The translations under genes and the position numbers were made by a program. From NCBI GenBank assembly GCA_023136155.1, contig JAGLRT010000057.1, positions 1 through 7,779 on the forward strand: 7,779 bases of DNA. The letters are read 5' to 3'. The DNA comes from Methanosarcinales archaeon (GTDB lineage Archaea; Halobacteriota; Methanosarcinia; Methanosarcinales; Methanocomedenaceae). Positions 7,301-7,779 of the stretch are shown here, piece by piece. Below the pieces are notes generated by a model. That model saw only the letters and a list, made by a program, of their open reading frames with translations. It ran no database searches and had not been told where the DNA came from. Numbering within the stretch: the first letter of the stretch is position 1; every line of letters starts with the position of its first letter.

Positions 7301-7426
7301 GATTATATGGCGGAACAGATGCCTGACCTGATGCCAAAGGCCATGGAGAAACTGATGCCAAATATGATGCCACAGATTGCGCCGCTACTGACCCCTAAGA
7401 TGATAGAGTACATTAAGACAAATTGA
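4379..7426 (+). CDS. Fused FAD-linked oxidase / 4Fe-4S / CCG-domain oxidoreductase with Met-Pro-rich tail
   Basis: This 1015-residue cytosolic or membrane-associated redox protein fuses modules usually labelled GlcD and HdrD. An FAD-binding PCMH domain (about 45-220) shows PRAGASSGYGG (82-92) and SGTMGTTGVIT (201-211), and a FAD-oxidase C-terminal domain runs to about 455, ending LDPNGIMNPETL (444-455). Two CxxCxxCxxxC motifs (C507-C517, C558-C568) should bind [4Fe-4S] clusters. Two complete CCG domains follow: C642, C675-C676, C712/C715 and C770, C806-C807, C843/C846, the HdrB/HdrD signature for non-cubane clusters. Residues 884-1015 form an added tail rich in Met and Pro with ten MP pairs. 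Motifs expected of D-lactate or glycolate dehydrogenases (GDGNxH, GEHGIG) are absent at their usual places; a histidine cluster (H272, H273, H275, H280) is an insertion of unknown role. AAGGGA (4365-4370) is a weak ribosome-binding site. The substrate and electron acceptor are unknown; larA upstream hints at a 2-hydroxyacid. Confidence 0.9.
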   Translation: MVKSKYSLSNEEKNELIEIFGTRVNFNKRERHYYTHDVGCMPSLIKPLLGKVEPAAIVKVGSEEEAIKLIKFANKYNVPLVPRAGASSGYGGVIPTKGGVVADVTPMNKIIELDRVNLTATVGAGIIWEHLESKLRLEGLALRAVPSSAPSSTVGGWLAQTGVGYGSYEYGWSYETMESARVVLPNGEVKEFSGEKLLDISGTMGTTGVITQVKLKIRNYEKTAATSAEFPDATSMKNAIKTVIDKKIPVWAISFLNPSWADMKNRAPPKTHHGHPIDEHRPMLPLSYILNFAYPESRDVSGLEDAIKDAGGKVLSDDIAEHETEEWYRSMKVKRLGPSFVPAEVLVPVDSIDRVFEDIGDRISLPVLVEGMVSNDNNATLLCFIPHSERSFKFNLAFPLALSIIKIAQENGGRIYSSGLYFAKQAGDVFGDRLAQIEDFKEQLDPNGIMNPETLTGKALLKTGLSFAQAFEPVTRFVGNRSGIRKQAEFSNQKSIPGDIISHAYTCAQCGYCVGECDQYYGRGWESQSPRGKWFFIKEYLAGRDKLDQEQVNTFLACTTCETCVFKCQLDLPIEPAWLRLRQLLVEEHGKMTFPPFEIMAASLLKERNIWATYRDERDKWLPDDLRAKIKDKADYAYFAGCTASLVEKDIAIGTARMLDDAGLEFTYMGDDEACCGIPMLASGKWDVFEKIMRMNVANMKKRGVKTVITSCPACWLVWHMFYPDWARKLGIDYNFETKHYSEVLAERLDVLKPKFKEPLNKVVSWHDSCHIGRAGGIFEPPRELIKAIPGVEFRELEHNRERAHCCGSVLSLLADPPVASVIGGIKLNEAIDVGADMLLAACPCCQVQLRVSADKNGIPIEVQDLGAVLARSLGYDIPDTTNDALEAWAIFEKMIFLLRPEDMTELMVELLPEMIAAMPSYLRGMMKTVKYVPGMGALMKPVMPKMMLLLMPSLMPKVMPDMLEAVGRRIQMPDYMAEQMPDLMPKAMEKLMPNMMPQIAPLLTPKMIEYIKTN
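7133..7372 (+). repeat. Degenerate Met-Pro coding repeat in the fusion protein's tail
   Basis: Codons for residues 919-998 encode MP pairs starting at 919, 944, 952, 956, 960, 973, 981, 985, 993 and 997. Within two blocks (944-961 and 973-998) the spacing is always 4 or 8 residues, giving an MPxx unit. At DNA level the unit recurs as variants of ctgatgccaaag/ctgatgcctaag, so it probably grew by local duplication and then diverged. Confidence 0.85.
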
Positions 7427-7436
7427 AATCTTCAAT
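7422..7436 (+). terminator. Small hairpin over the fusion gene's stop codon
   Basis: ATTGAA (7422-7427) and TTCAAT (7431-7436) pair around a 3-base loop spanning the TGA stop, followed by short T runs to about 7455. It is a possible but weak transcription-end signal in the 82-base convergent gap. Confidence 0.25.
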
Positions 7437-7490
7437 CTTTGGCAAAATATTTTCAAAACATGGATGGAAAGTCGGATTGAGGTTGTAACC

Positions 7491-7521
7491 TTTGGGTGGA
7501 AAATCCAACTAAATTAGTAGG
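7491..7521. repeat. Diverged copy of the upstream palindromic element
   Basis: TTTGGGTG is followed a few bases on by CCAACT-AAATT-AGTAGG (7505-7521), an inverted repeat with one mismatch. This mirrors TTTTGGGTG followed by the perfect TCCAACT/AGTTGGA palindrome at 372-397. The right part overlaps the last codons and stop of the rhomboid-like gene. Confidence 0.35.
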
Positions 7522-7779
7522 TAGTTTGATAAAAGGAAATTATACAGCACGATATACAATGCCAACAGCACGATGGTAAACGCCAGGGTTTTTTTCCATT
7601 CATCATTCCATGCTACTCCAAAAAATAGCCCAATAACAAAGCCTATGGCATGGGATATATATGCTATGTTACCAGGTTCTTTCGAATTAACTGCAACCAG
7701 GTTAAATATAAAAAACAAAATCGATAGGGGTCCGATGGGTGAAAGGAACTTGCCTGAAATACCCGCTTCCCTGACTAGT
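7509..7779 (-). CDS. C-terminal part of a rhomboid-like intramembrane protease (truncated by window edge)
   Basis: The minus frame is open from the window edge to TAG at 7509-7511, giving 89 residues; the true start lies outside. A TTG at 7718 is in frame, but the 20 codons before it are equally protein-like (ending ...FLSPIGPLSI), so it is not the start. Three hydrophobic segments are visible: about 14-30 of the visible part, a second containing AYISHAIGFVIGLFFGVAW, and a C-terminal one ending NYLLI. The S-H-A-I-G-F-V-I-G piece matches the rhomboid segment carrying the catalytic histidine (H-x-x-G-x-x-x-G). The catalytic serine motif GxSG would lie upstream; a GISG near the edge is only 35 residues from the histidine, likely too close. 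It is an integral membrane protein, with the protease call resting mainly on that one motif. Confidence 0.65.
   Translation of the reverse strand, partial: LVREAGISGKFLSPIGPLSILFFIFNLVAVNSKEPGNIAYISHAIGFVIGLFFGVAWNDEWKKTLAFTIVLLALYIVLYNFLLSNYLLI

Noticed and set aside
7718..7779. TTG at 7718 as the start of a complete 69-residue membrane protein, and GISG near the edge as a rhomboid catalytic serine motif.
   Set aside because: The frame stays open and protein-like to the window edge, so the gene is truncated. The GISG serine is only 35 residues before the histidine, shorter than the roughly 50 usual between the rhomboid catalytic pair.

Overview
The window is archaeal, most likely a euryarchaeon of the Methanosarcinales/ANME-2/Methanoperedens kind. 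This rests on an Nre-family DNA-repair protein (an archaea-only family) ending in a PCNA-binding motif, TATA-type core promoters instead of bacterial -35/-10 boxes, genes with weak or no Shine-Dalgarno sites, and a very large FAD/iron-sulfur protein with heterodisulfide-reductase-type CCG domains. The genus is inference; no rRNA or methanogenesis marker is present.

Layout. Bases 1-469 hold no intact gene: a decayed reading frame (94-222), a short inverted repeat, a 19-base palindrome and a 12-base tandem duplication lie in AT-rich DNA. A complete E1-like MoeB/ThiF/HesA enzyme follows (470-1279, +), then an AT-rich convergent gap, then nreA (1444-2652, -). A 369-base divergent intergenic region with several TATA-like boxes separates nreA from a LarA-family nickel-pincer racemase/epimerase (3022-4272, +). 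After 106 bases comes a 1015-residue fusion (4379-7426, +): FAD-linked oxidase, two [4Fe-4S] ferredoxin-like motifs, two CCG domains, and a striking Met-Pro-rich tail. The window ends in the 3' part of a rhomboid-like membrane protein (7509 to the edge, -).

How the genes may work together. The LarA homologue and the FAD/CCG fusion are the natural pair: a stereochemical interconversion of a 2-hydroxyacid feeding a flavin oxidation, with electrons passed through 4Fe-4S and CCG clusters to an unseen acceptor. LarA keeps all the catalytic and nickel-pincer positions I can recall. The oxidase, however, lacks the metal/histidine motifs typical of D-lactate, glycolate and D-2-hydroxyglutarate dehydrogenases, so the obvious label 'D-lactate dehydrogenase' is unsafe. 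The E1-like enzyme and NreA look like independent housekeeping genes.

The most unusual items are the C-terminal Met-Pro array of the fusion protein, the divergence of its substrate site beside an intact LarA, loss of the conserved cysteine in the E1-like enzyme, and a perfect 10-base inverted repeat straddling the proposed larA TATA box. I did not find a CRISPR array, an RNA gene or an intact mobile element.
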